Positions 1 to 7,124 of a stretch of 12,268 bases of DNA are shown in pieces. Origin of the DNA: Thermodesulfobacteriota bacterium (GTDB lineage Bacteria > Desulfobacterota > S145-22); NCBI GenBank assembly GCA_024763435.1, contig JANTFN010000030.1, forward strand, positions 1 through 12,268, in the 5' to 3' direction. The first letter of the stretch is position 1. Every line of letters starts with the position of its first letter. The position numbers and the translations under genes were made by a program. Under the pieces are notes generated by a model. That model saw only the letters and a program-made list of their open reading frames with translations, ran no database searches and had not been told where the DNA came from.

Positions 1-21
1 GGTCTGGCTTATAACAGATTT

Positions 22-57
22 AAAAATGTTTTGCAAGGCCGGCGGAAGGCCACAAAA
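22..57 (-). terminator. Possible intrinsic terminator after the HDOD gene
   Basis: Four nt after the HDOD stop codon (61-63) the transcript can form a stem: UUUUG (plus 53-57) pairs with CAAAA (29-33), and an inner GGCC/GGCC helix (48-51 with 37-40) closes a 7-nt loop, with a small asymmetric internal loop between. A UUUUU run (22-26) follows 2 nt after the stem. The imperfect stem and short U run make this moderate only. It would mark the end of the whole block. Confidence 0.45.
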
Positions 58-60
58 TCT

Positions 61-1746
61 TCAAGAGGCAACACGGGTCAGAAGTTCCCTGAAATCACTC
101 AATCTGATGGGTTTTTGATAATAATAAACTCCCATTTCAGACGCAGATGTTTGATAATGCTTCGTCAATGCAATGACGAGCGGCGGCTGAATACTTTCCT
201 TATGCAGCCTTTCAATAAATCCTTCATAAACGCCCTCTTCTTTAAAATTAATCAGCAGGACATCAGCTGGCGCGGACAACATATCAAGGGGTATTCGCTT
301 GTTGACCTGGAACCGTTTATATGAAAGCTGATTTGTTCCCAGGATGATTTCAAAAGGACTTATCCCTTTTGTATCGTCAAAAATAAAAAACCTGTGTTTT
401 TTCAGGGCGGGACTATACCAGACCGCTTGGGAAGGTTCTTCAGCAATACCAAGAGACTGTTCGAAAAAGCCAACTTGCTTCCTGAGCTCTTCACATAGAG
501 GGTTAAGTGCCACCATATTGAGCGTTTCAATATCGCTGGAATACTTCATGTCTCCAACAAAGGGGTCGCCGCCATCCCCTATCCCAAGGAGTTTTGTTAG
601 ATTATCGGCAAAACAGACAATGCCTGCAAGAAGAGGGGTGGAAGGATTACTGCTTTGCCTTGCCAGTGACGGGGCATGGTGATAGCGTATCCCATCCCGA
701 ATAATCCCGGGAAGATTCCAGTGCCTTGCGAGCCAGAATCCTATATCTGCATGCGTCAACCCAAGTTCATTCTTTTCAACCTCAACCTGAACCCGGCGCG
801 TATCCAGCGAAATAGTACGGATCTCTTTATAACGTTCCGTAAAATAGTCATACAGAATAGTTTTTCCAATATCATGCAGAAGCCCCACAACAAAAAGCTC
901 TTCTGTATTTCCATACCTCAGTTTTTCTCCCAGAAGCCGCGCGCCTACGCCACAGGCGATATTGTGTTTCCAGAAATTTAACCCCGTGCCTTTTTCTTCT
1001 CCCTTGTTTTTTATGAGGTTTGAGAAAATAGAATAGCCGAGAACCAGATTTTTCACCTCATTGAATCCAAGGATGACAACCGCTCTTGAAACTGTCGTAA
1101 CTTTTTGGGCCAACCCGTAAAAACTCGAATTTGTTATTTTCAGTATTTTCGCGGTTAGAGAAGGTTCACTGGTAATAATTCGGGCCAGATCCCGGGCACC
1201 TGTATCCTGTTGATCAACAATACTGAGTATTTTCTGGACCACATCCGGTAGGGGCGGAAGGTCATCAATTCCCTTGATAATCATTTTAACGACATCGCTG
1301 TCGAGGGTCTCTCCGCTGTCATCATCCTGCAGGACATAACGGCCCGTATCGCCGGCATCCGGCGGTGGTTGAAGCGGCTGAATAGGAAAAATATCAAGAA
1401 TCGTTTTTTCTACATCTGAAGATTGCCAGGGGAAAATAACGGCAAAATCTATGAAATCTGATGTAATGGCCTGCCGTCGGATATCTGGACGGGTCTTCGG
1501 GACAAGGAGAAGAACCCTGACATTTTTGAGTTTCCCCTTTACCCGTTTCGCGAATTCCATCCCGGAAACCTTACCAAGGCGTTCATCAATAATCATGCCC
1601 TGATAATGGGCTTTGGCCAGCAGGGAAACGGCCTGAACCGGATCAGCCGCACTGTCAATTTCTACGTTGAATCCCTTAAAAAGCCTTTTAACCTCTTCAC
1701 GAACGGGTAACTCAGAAGCAATCAGAAGAATTCGGGTCGCGTTCAT
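61..1746 (-). CDS. HDOD-domain signalling protein with two degenerate receiver-like domains
   Basis: 561-residue cytoplasmic protein without signal or membrane segments. Residues 4-120 look like a response-regulator receiver: strand RILLIASE, possible phospho-acceptor D54 in MIIDERL, and K84 in LLLVPK; but the usual acidic pair after strand 1 is reduced to one Glu. Residues 121-150 are a Pro/Asp-rich linker. About 155-385 is an HDOD domain (DLPPLPDVVQKIL, then SLTAKILKITNSSFYG) keeping H261, H291-D292, H332, H356-H357 and D381, an HD-superfamily metal-ligand pattern. Residues 451-561 again look receiver-like: FFIFDD, N500 at the phosphorylation position, and a YYQKP Lys-Pro loop. HDOD proteins act in signalling, often with c-di-GMP, motility or stress, but no output is known for this one. 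It starts 16 nt after xerD and ends 3 nt before a possible terminator. HDOD is secure; the second receiver-like call is moderate. Confidence 0.85.
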   Translation of the reverse strand: MNATRILLIASELPVREEVKRLFKGFNVEIDSAADPVQAVSLLAKAHYQGMIIDERLGKVSGMEFAKRVKGKLKNVRVLLLVPKTRPDIRRQAITSDFIDFAVIFPWQSSDVEKTILDIFPIQPLQPPPDAGDTGRYVLQDDDSGETLDSDVVKMIIKGIDDLPPLPDVVQKILSIVDQQDTGARDLARIITSEPSLTAKILKITNSSFYGLAQKVTTVSRAVVILGFNEVKNLVLGYSIFSNLIKNKGEEKGTGLNFWKHNIACGVGARLLGEKLRYGNTEELFVVGLLHDIGKTILYDYFTERYKEIRTISLDTRRVQVEVEKNELGLTHADIGFWLARHWNLPGIIRDGIRYHHAPSLARQSSNPSTPLLAGIVCFADNLTKLLGIGDGGDPFVGDMKYSSDIETLNMVALNPLCEELRKQVGFFEQSLGIAEEPSQAVWYSPALKKHRFFIFDDTKGISPFEIILGTNQLSYKRFQVNKRIPLDMLSAPADVLLINFKEEGVYEGFIERLHKESIQPPLVIALTKHYQTSASEMGVYYYQKPIRLSDFRELLTRVAS

Positions 1747-1750
1747 GGCA

Positions 1751-1756
1751 TCTCCT
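1751..1756 (-). promoter_or_regulatory. Ribosome binding site that fixes the HDOD gene start
   Basis: AGGAGA, 4 nt before the ATG at 1746. The longer open frame starting at 1851 would overlap xerD by 89 nt, has no comparable site, and adds 35 residues that fit no domain. The site therefore supports the 1746 start. Confidence 0.8.
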
Positions 1757-1762
1757 GTAGAA

Positions 1763-2662
1763 TCACGGTCTGGGGTGATAGGCCTGATGCACCTTAATAA
1801 GATGCTCCCGGGTAAGGTGCGTGTAAATTTGTGTTGTTGAAATATCGGCATGCCCCAGCATCATTTGTACAGACCTCAGGTCGGCACCTCTTTCAAGCAG
1901 GTGTGTGGCAAAACAGTGACGAAAGGTATGGGGACTAATCTTTTCCCTGACATTTCCCAACATAGCGTAATGTTTAATAAGTTTCCACACGCTCTGGCGG
2001 GAAAGGGGCCTCCCAAGACGTGACAGAAACACCTCTTCCCGCAAAGAGGCATTGGAGACCTCTCCGCGCGTCTCATCACAGTAGGCCCTCAGGCAGGTCA
2101 GGGCCGTCTGGCCCACCGGAATCAGGCGTTCCTTGCCTCCCTTCCCCAAAACCTTGATAAATCCCTGGTCCCAGAAAATCCCCTGAAGGGGCAGGTGAAC
2201 GAGTTCGGAAACGCGTATTCCCGTGGCATAAAGGAGCTCCAGGATAGCCTTATCTCTTATCCCTTTCGGCGTTGCAGTATCTGGTTGTGACAGAATTTTT
2301 TCCATAGCTGCCACGGAAATGACGTGTGGAAGCGGGTCATGCAGCCGAGGTGTTTGGACTTCTACCGTTGGATCCTGCGTAACGCGACCCCTTTCAAGGA
2401 GAAAATGGAAAAACCCGCGAATGGCGGAAAGCTTCCGATTCAGGGAACGCTGTTTCAGGTTTTTCCCCTTCTGCTCCCTTAGAAAACTCAGAACCACTGT
2501 CATATCTACATCATCAAGGGCCCTGTCACCCATGGCATCAAGATAGGTTAGAAACTGCTTCAAATCCCGCTGGTAACCAGAAACGGTATGTGGTGAAAAC
2601 CCCTTTTCCATCAACAAAAACCCCGTAAAATCATTCAATTCGCGAGGCAGGGTTTCATTCAT
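1763..2662 (-). CDS. xerD: XerD-type site-specific tyrosine recombinase
   Basis: Tyrosine recombinase that resolves chromosome dimers at dif with its partner XerC under FtsK control. With the ATG at 2662 it has 299 residues, and the catalytic residues fall at R150, K174, H245, R248, H271 and nucleophile Y280, within two of the E. coli XerD positions. An N-terminal SAM-like core-binding domain covers about 5-90. The end THLTREHLIKVHQAYHPRP resembles XerD more than XerC. The frame is open further to a TTG at 2695 just after the preceding stop and includes an ATG at 2680, but the 2662 ATG has GAGGGA 10 nt upstream and gives the standard N-terminus, so I chose it. It lies 35 nt after the phosphoesterase. 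No partner recombinase, dif site or mobile-element features are nearby, which favours housekeeping XerD over an integrase. XerC or a single-recombinase XerH-like system remain alternatives. Confidence 0.9.
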   Translation of the reverse strand: MNETLPRELNDFTGFLLMEKGFSPHTVSGYQRDLKQFLTYLDAMGDRALDDVDMTVVLSFLREQKGKNLKQRSLNRKLSAIRGFFHFLLERGRVTQDPTVEVQTPRLHDPLPHVISVAAMEKILSQPDTATPKGIRDKAILELLYATGIRVSELVHLPLQGIFWDQGFIKVLGKGGKERLIPVGQTALTCLRAYCDETRGEVSNASLREEVFLSRLGRPLSRQSVWKLIKHYAMLGNVREKISPHTFRHCFATHLLERGADLRSVQMMLGHADISTTQIYTHLTREHLIKVHQAYHPRP

Positions 2663-2697
2663 GGTATTCGTGTCCCTCATTGTCTTAGCCCACAAAC

Positions 2698-3189
2698 CTA
2701 CTTCATGGAAATAATTTCTACCCTGTCCGGATCGAGCCCGTCAAGATCCAAGCATACTGCCGTGCGCCTGCCGGTTAAATACCCGCACACCTCTCCCGGA
2801 TTAACACACAAACATTTTCCTTCCCGATAAACCTCAAGCGTGTGCGTATGGCCAAATATAAGTAAATCAAACTGCCCCGATTTTGCGAGGGCATCCCGCA
2901 GGGGATTTATATGATCCACAAGAATTCGCCTGCCATCACGATTCAGTACTCTATTTCCTTCCTTTATTCGACCCCCGGAAGCGGCGGTTAATCCTTTTAT
3001 CTCCCCATCATTATTGCCCAAAACTCCCAGCCAGTCACAGGCAAGCTCGCTGAAAGGTCTGAGAGAAAAAGGGGCACAGTAATCCCCCGCGTGGATAACA
3101 AAATCCACCTGACGGGCATTAAACGCCTCCACAACCCGCGTGATAGCCTCTATATTGTCGTGTGTATCTGAAAGGATACCAATCCGCAT
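2698..3189 (-). CDS. YfcE/MJ0936-type metallophosphoesterase
   Basis: Single-domain calcineurin-like phosphoesterase of the YfcE/MJ0936 family, 163 residues, binuclear metal enzyme of the cytoplasm; members hydrolyse phosphodiesters in vitro, but natural substrates are mostly unknown. Metal and catalytic motifs: SDTHDN (7-12, D8, H10), AGDY (35-38, D36), GNND (58-61), a lone His93 in LVDHINP where relatives usually have HGH-like, and FGHTHT (112-117, H114, H116), followed by VNPGEV (129-134), the family's loop. The ATG at 3189 has AAGGCGG immediately upstream, overlapping the dut stop, and 6 nt separate the genes. No membrane segment is seen. The neighbour dut suggests nucleotide metabolism, but that is only a guess. 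Confidence 0.9.
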   Translation of the reverse strand: MRIGILSDTHDNIEAITRVVEAFNARQVDFVIHAGDYCAPFSLRPFSELACDWLGVLGNNDGEIKGLTAASGGRIKEGNRVLNRDGRRILVDHINPLRDALAKSGQFDLLIFGHTHTLEVYREGKCLCVNPGEVCGYLTGRRTAVCLDLDGLDPDRVEIISMK

Positions 3190-3195
3190 TCCGCC

Positions 3196-3645
3196 TTACC
3201 TCCCCGTATGCCCGAAACCACCGGCCCCTCTCGGAGTATCCTGTATCGCATCAGAGGCCATAAATACGGCGGGGACCACCCTCGAAATAATCAACTGGGC
3301 AATCCTGTCTCCATCCTTGATCCATACATCTTCTTCCCCCAGGTTAATCAGCAGGGCCTTTATCTCTCCCCTGTAATCAGCGTCAATTGTTCCGGGAGAA
3401 TTCAGCAGCGTAATTCCTGAACGAAGCGCCCAGCCGCTCCGCGGGCGCAATTGTCCTTCATATCCGTTTGGAATCGAAAGGGAAAATCCTGTCGGAATTA
3501 ACCGCCGTTTCCCGGGTTTAAGGCAACAGGGCTCCGGGAGGCAGGCCTGGATATCCCAACCCGCAGCTTTCTCCGTCGCCTTTTTTGGTATTCTGTCCCT
3601 GTTTTTTGCCGTCAGGGAATGAAATAAGATTTCAACAGTTTCCAT
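3196..3645 (-). CDS. dut: dUTP diphosphatase (trimeric dUTPase)
   Basis: Hydrolyses dUTP to dUMP and PPi, which keeps uracil out of DNA and feeds dTMP synthesis. 149 residues, normal for the trimeric all-beta family. Motifs: I AGWDIQA (28-34), II PRSGWA (68-73), III with LNSPGTIDADYRGEI (81-95) containing the catalytic Asp88 and Asp90 region, IV GDRIAQLII (112-120), V RGAGGFGHTGR (139-149), the mobile C-terminal arm that closes over the nucleotide. Small departures are Trp for Leu in motif II and His for the common Ser in motif V (GFGSTG); both sit in otherwise intact motifs. The ATG at 3645 lies 9 nt after the M16 stop, and the stop is 6 nt before the phosphoesterase. The M16-dut neighbourhood recurs in related bacteria. 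dCTP deaminase, a homologue, is less likely given motif III. Confidence 0.97.
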   Translation of the reverse strand: METVEILFHSLTAKNRDRIPKKATEKAAGWDIQACLPEPCCLKPGKRRLIPTGFSLSIPNGYEGQLRPRSGWALRSGITLLNSPGTIDADYRGEIKALLINLGEEDVWIKDGDRIAQLIISRVVPAVFMASDAIQDTPRGAGGFGHTGR

Positions 3646-3654
3646 TTCCAGGTG

Positions 3655-4908
3655 TCAGAAAGGTAATTTCAGGTTATGTCCCGGCCCCAGGGCGGTCATC
3701 GCAAACTGATCCATCCTTAAAAACTGTCCCGCTGCGTCAGAAATATCTTCAACGGTCATCGTATCAATTTTTTTCACGACTTCTTCAACAGGGACATGGC
3801 GCTCAAAATATATTTCGTCTGTTGCGAGTTTGTTCATCCTGCTGTTGGTTCCTTCCAGGCTTAAAAGGAGATTCCCCTTCATCTGTTCCTTGACTTCTTC
3901 CAGTTGCCCGGGCCCAAGGCCATTTTTCTTTACACGGTCGATTTCACCCTGAACCACATCCACAATTTCATTAAAATGGCCCGCCTGGGAAGACCAGTTA
4001 ATAGCAAAAACCCCTGTGTCTCTGAAAAAATTCGCGAAGGTATAAATCGAATAAACAAGTCCCCGTTTTTCACGAACCTCCTGAAACAACCGGGAGCTCA
4101 TACCACCCCCGAGAAAGGTATTCAGGGCAAACAGGGGATACCGCTGCTGGTCTACCCGCGAACAGCCCTTTCCGCCCCAGCAGACATGGAGCTGTTCCAG
4201 CTCCTTTTGGTGGTGGCGAAATCCATTAATGGGTTCAACAGGTTTGTCGTCTTTTGGCTTTTTGCCGTCATAAGGAGACGCGCCAAAATACTTTTCCGCA
4301 AGTGTCAGAACCGTATCCCTGTCGGCATTTCCCGCAATCGACACAATCCGTTTCGAAGCCCTGTAACGCCTGTCAAAAAAAGTCAGAAAATCCTTCCTTT
4401 GAAACCCCTCAACGCTCTGGGTTGTTCCTGAAATAGAAAATCCCAGTGGCGTCTTTCCCCAAAGATTTCTGCTGAAAAGTTCATGGACATAGTCGTCGGG
4501 ACTGTCTTCCACCATCTTGATTTCCTGGAGGATGACCATGCGCTCCTTTTCAATATCCTCGGGTTTAAAGAGGGAATGGTGATAAATATCGGACAGGATA
4601 TCAAATCCCTTTTCAAGGTGTTCCCGCAGAACTTTTACATAAAAACAGGTAAATTCCCTGCCGGTAAAGGCGTTGATAAACCCGCCTATTTTGTCTATTT
4701 CCCGGGCAATTTCAAGGGCACTCCGCCTGGATGTCCCCTTAAAGAGCATGTGCTCAATAAAATGCGTTAATCCATTTTCATCAGGCGTTTCATCTCGAGA
4801 CCCGGTATGCACCCACAACCCAATACAAACGGATGAAACCTCCCGCAGGGGTTCCATGACCAACTGAACACCATTGGTCAGCTGGTCCCTTGAAACCTTT
4901 TTTGGCAT
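3655..4908 (-). CDS. M16B family zinc metallopeptidase (processing-peptidase-like)
   Basis: Inverzincin protease of family M16, 417 residues, the size of single-unit M16B enzymes related to the mitochondrial processing peptidase beta subunit. The inverted zinc motif HFIEH is at 49-53 (H49 and H53 ligands, E52 catalytic), with the distal ligand E129 in ILQEIKM about 76 residues on. The C-terminal half carries SSRLFQEVREKRGLVYSI (271-288) with the R282/Y286 pair that completes the active site in the closed clamshell. No signal peptide is visible, so it is probably cytoplasmic. Many bacteria encode an active plus an inactive M16B partner; only the active type occurs here, so a homodimer is likely. 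Its position just after pnp recalls Bacillus mlpA downstream of pnpA. The Shine-Dalgarno match is weak (AAAG near the ATG), so translation may depend on coupling with pnp. Physiological substrate is unknown. Confidence 0.94.
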   Translation of the reverse strand: MPKKVSRDQLTNGVQLVMEPLREVSSVCIGLWVHTGSRDETPDENGLTHFIEHMLFKGTSRRSALEIAREIDKIGGFINAFTGREFTCFYVKVLREHLEKGFDILSDIYHHSLFKPEDIEKERMVILQEIKMVEDSPDDYVHELFSRNLWGKTPLGFSISGTTQSVEGFQRKDFLTFFDRRYRASKRIVSIAGNADRDTVLTLAEKYFGASPYDGKKPKDDKPVEPINGFRHHQKELEQLHVCWGGKGCSRVDQQRYPLFALNTFLGGGMSSRLFQEVREKRGLVYSIYTFANFFRDTGVFAINWSSQAGHFNEIVDVVQGEIDRVKKNGLGPGQLEEVKEQMKGNLLLSLEGTNSRMNKLATDEIYFERHVPVEEVVKKIDTMTVEDISDAAGQFLRMDQFAMTALGPGHNLKLPF

Positions 4909-4918
4909 AGCTTTAATT

Positions 4919-7012
4919 TTATTTTTTCCCCTTCAACTCCCGCAAAGCTTCCTTTCTACTGAGTCTTATTTTGCCGTCCCTGTCAACGTCAATGACCTTA
5001 ACCGGCATCTGATCTCCTTCCTTCACAAAACTATAGATATCATTTATCCGTTCTTCCGCAAGCTGGGAAATATGGACAAGACCGTCCGTTCCCGGAAAAA
5101 TTTCGACAAACGCCCCAAAGTTCATAACCTTTCGAACCGTGCCATCATAGATTTTTCCAATCTCGGCCTCCTGGACAATCTCTTCGACGATGGCAATGGC
5201 CTCTGCCGCCTTTGCCGCATCACTGGAGACGATTTTTACAATCCCTCCGTCCTCAATATCAATCTTGACGCCTGTCTTTTCAACGATACCTCTGATAACC
5301 TTTCCGCCAGGTCCGATAACCTCCCGCACCTTATCCGGATTAATATTCAGGGTCGTAATTCTGGGGGCATATTCAGAAAGGGCTTCCCGGGGTTTCTCCA
5401 GGGTTTCCTTCATGATACCGAGAATGTGCTGCCTGCCGGCCTTTGCCTGGTGCAGGGCCTTTTTCAGAACTTCTCCGGTAATCCCCCCTATTTTTATATC
5501 CATCTGCAGGGCCGTGACGCCTTCCTGACCGCCAGTGACCTTGAAATCCATATCACCCGAATGGTCTTCATCTCCCAGGATGTCCGACAGGACAATAACC
5601 TCGCCGTCCTCCTCTATCAACCCCATGGCAACACCCGCGACGGGCTGCGAAATGGGAACCCCCGCGTCCATGAGAGACAGGGTCGTTCCGCAAACCGTTG
5701 CCATCGAGGAGGACCCGTTGGATTCCATGATCTCGGAAACAACACGGATTGTGTAGGGGAAATCACTGGCATCCGGCAGGACGGGCGTTAAGGCCCGCAG
5801 CGCCAGCGCGCCATGTCCGATTTCTCGGCGGCTTGGTGACCGCAGCGGACGCGCCTCGCCAACACAGTAAGGCAGAAAGTTGTAATGTAACATGAAGGTC
5901 TTGTAGCCCTCTTCCATAATGTTATCAATCTTCTTCTCATCGTCCGACGAACCAAAGGTTGTTATCACCAGGGCCTGGGTTTCTCCGCGCGTGAAGATGG
6001 CGGAACCGTGCGTCCTGGGAAGTGTTCCAACTTCACAGGTGACAGGGCGTATTTCATCAAATCCCCTTCCGTCAATCCGTCGTTTTCCCTTCACAATCAT
6101 CCCGCGCAGTATTTCCCGCTCCAGTGTTTCAAAGTAGCGCTTCGCGGCAGTCTGAAAGGGCTCATACGCTTCCGGGAGGTCTGCGACGATTCCCGCAAAA
6201 ACTTCTTTCATCTTTTTCTGGCGTTCTATTTTTACAGGAATTCCCAGGGCCTCTTTGACAAGCCCACTGGCCTTTTCCCGCATCCACGACATAAATCCCT
6301 CATCCAGTGGGTCGGGCTCAAAGACACGTTTTTCTTTTCCAAGTTTTTCCGCCATTTTCACCTGCACCTCAAGGAGAGGCTGCATGGCATCATGACCAAA
6401 AAGTATCGCCGCAACCATATCATCTTCCGAGGCAAAATCCGCGCCTGCCTCCACCATCAAAATAGCGTCTTTACTCCCGGCTACAACGAGGTCAATATCA
6501 CTCTCCGCACGCTGCTCTTCCGAGGGAAATGCTATAAACTCGCCCTTGATACGCCCCACGCGGACCGCTGCGATAGGCCCATCAAACGGAATATCCGACA
6601 GCGTCAGGGCCGCGGACGCCCCGACAATACCCAGGGGCGAAGGGTCATACGCATTGTCAAGCGACAGTACCGTGGCAATAATCTGGGTCTCATTTTTATA
6701 CCCGTCAGGAAAGAGGGGCCTGATAGGCCGGTCTATCAACCGGGACGTCAGTGTTTCCCGATCTGAAGGCCTGCCTTCCCGCTTAAAAAAACCTCCCGGT
6801 ATTTTACCCGCGGCATAGGTCATTTCCTGATAATTCACGGTGAGAGGAAAGAAGTCCAGCCCTTCCCGTTTCGATCGTTCCGATACAGCGGTAATTAGAA
6901 TAACCGTATCGCCATGAGTCAGCAAAACAGCACCATCCGCCTGTTTAGCCAACCTTCCCGTCTCTATTGTAAAGGGATGCCCCCCAACTGTTAAACTTTC
7001 TTTAATTTGCAT
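4919..7012 (-). CDS. pnp: Polynucleotide phosphorylase (PNPase)
   Basis: PNPase, 697 residues (family about 700), a homotrimeric 3'-to-5' phosphorolytic exoribonuclease of mRNA decay, often part of an RNA degradosome. Domain order is intact: first RNase PH-like domain with FFKREGRPSDRE (75-86) and RLIDRPIRPLF (91-101), all-alpha linker (about 240-310), second catalytic RNase PH domain (about 312-530) with SNGSSSMA (431-438, phosphate site) and GDEDHSGDMDF (480-490, catalytic Asp487 and metal-binding Asp489), KH domain with VIGPGGK (565-571), and S1 domain (about 620-687) with FGAFVEIFPGTDGLVHIS. No key residue is missing. It is separated from rpsO by a 112-nt leader with two hairpins, the only long gap in the window, so differential control relative to S15 is plausible. 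The M16 gene starts 10 nt after its stop. Confidence 0.99.
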   Translation of the reverse strand: MQIKESLTVGGHPFTIETGRLAKQADGAVLLTHGDTVILITAVSERSKREGLDFFPLTVNYQEMTYAAGKIPGGFFKREGRPSDRETLTSRLIDRPIRPLFPDGYKNETQIIATVLSLDNAYDPSPLGIVGASAALTLSDIPFDGPIAAVRVGRIKGEFIAFPSEEQRAESDIDLVVAGSKDAILMVEAGADFASEDDMVAAILFGHDAMQPLLEVQVKMAEKLGKEKRVFEPDPLDEGFMSWMREKASGLVKEALGIPVKIERQKKMKEVFAGIVADLPEAYEPFQTAAKRYFETLEREILRGMIVKGKRRIDGRGFDEIRPVTCEVGTLPRTHGSAIFTRGETQALVITTFGSSDDEKKIDNIMEEGYKTFMLHYNFLPYCVGEARPLRSPSRREIGHGALALRALTPVLPDASDFPYTIRVVSEIMESNGSSSMATVCGTTLSLMDAGVPISQPVAGVAMGLIEEDGEVIVLSDILGDEDHSGDMDFKVTGGQEGVTALQMDIKIGGITGEVLKKALHQAKAGRQHILGIMKETLEKPREALSEYAPRITTLNINPDKVREVIGPGGKVIRGIVEKTGVKIDIEDGGIVKIVSSDAAKAAEAIAIVEEIVQEAEIGKIYDGTVRKVMNFGAFVEIFPGTDGLVHISQLAEERINDIYSFVKEGDQMPVKVIDVDRDGKIRLSRKEALRELKGKK

Positions 7013-7023
7013 AAATCCATTTT

Positions 7024-7028
7024 CTCCT
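7024..7028 (-). promoter_or_regulatory. Ribosome binding site of pnp
   Basis: AGGAG, 11 nt upstream of the ATG at 7012. An out-of-frame ATG lies between it and the true start, but its frame does not give PNPase. The site fixes the start that yields the usual PNPase N-terminus. Confidence 0.7.
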
Positions 7029-7061
7029 GTTTGATGTGATCATATAACGGCAACAGATCAA

Positions 7062-7076
7062 TCGGGCATATCCCGA
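7062..7076 (-). other. Hairpin 2 in the rpsO-pnp intergenic leader
   Basis: Perfect 5-bp inverted repeat, TCGGG pairing with CCCGA, with a 5-nt loop (7067-7071). It follows hairpin 1 after a single base, so the two could stack coaxially. It lies about 50 nt upstream of the pnp ATG. No terminator-like U run follows. It may protect or mark the processed 3' end of rpsO mRNA, or act in pnp control; the sequence does not decide between these. Confidence 0.4.
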
Positions 7077-7077
7077 C

Positions 7078-7098
7078 CCCGTTTTTTTCTATAACGGG
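7078..7098 (-). other. Hairpin 1 in the rpsO-pnp intergenic leader
   Basis: Perfect 6-bp inverted repeat, CCCGTT pairing with AACGGG, enclosing a 9-nt A-rich loop (7084-7092). It sits in the transcript 27 nt after the rpsO stop. No U tract follows, so it does not look like an intrinsic terminator. In enterobacteria the rpsO-pnp region carries structured RNA cut by RNase III and used in PNPase autoregulation; a similar role here is inference from position only. Confidence 0.5.
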
Positions 7099-7124
7099 AT
7101 AAGCCGCCATACTGGTTAGTTTCT

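Noticed and set aside
1763..2662. Phage or integron integrase, as a sign of a mobile element
   Set aside because: Length, catalytic spacing and C-terminus match chromosomal XerD, and there is no tRNA, att repeat, excisionase or composition shift nearby.
4874..5791. 305-codon open frame on the plus strand opposite pnp
   Set aside because: It is antisense to a fully conserved PNPase, its translation shows no recognisable domain, and no convincing ribosome site precedes it. It is a shadow of pnp codon use.
6008..6766. 252-codon plus-strand open frame opposite pnp
   Set aside because: Complementary to the conserved N-terminal PNPase domains; basic, low-information translation typical of antisense frames.
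7030..7060. Possible pnp promoter (TTGATC with TATGAT)
   Set aside because: The two boxes are only about 11 nt apart instead of about 17, and no better pair was found in the 112-nt gap.
7062..7098. Intrinsic terminator between rpsO and pnp
   Set aside because: Both hairpins lack a following U tract, so they are listed as leader structures only.
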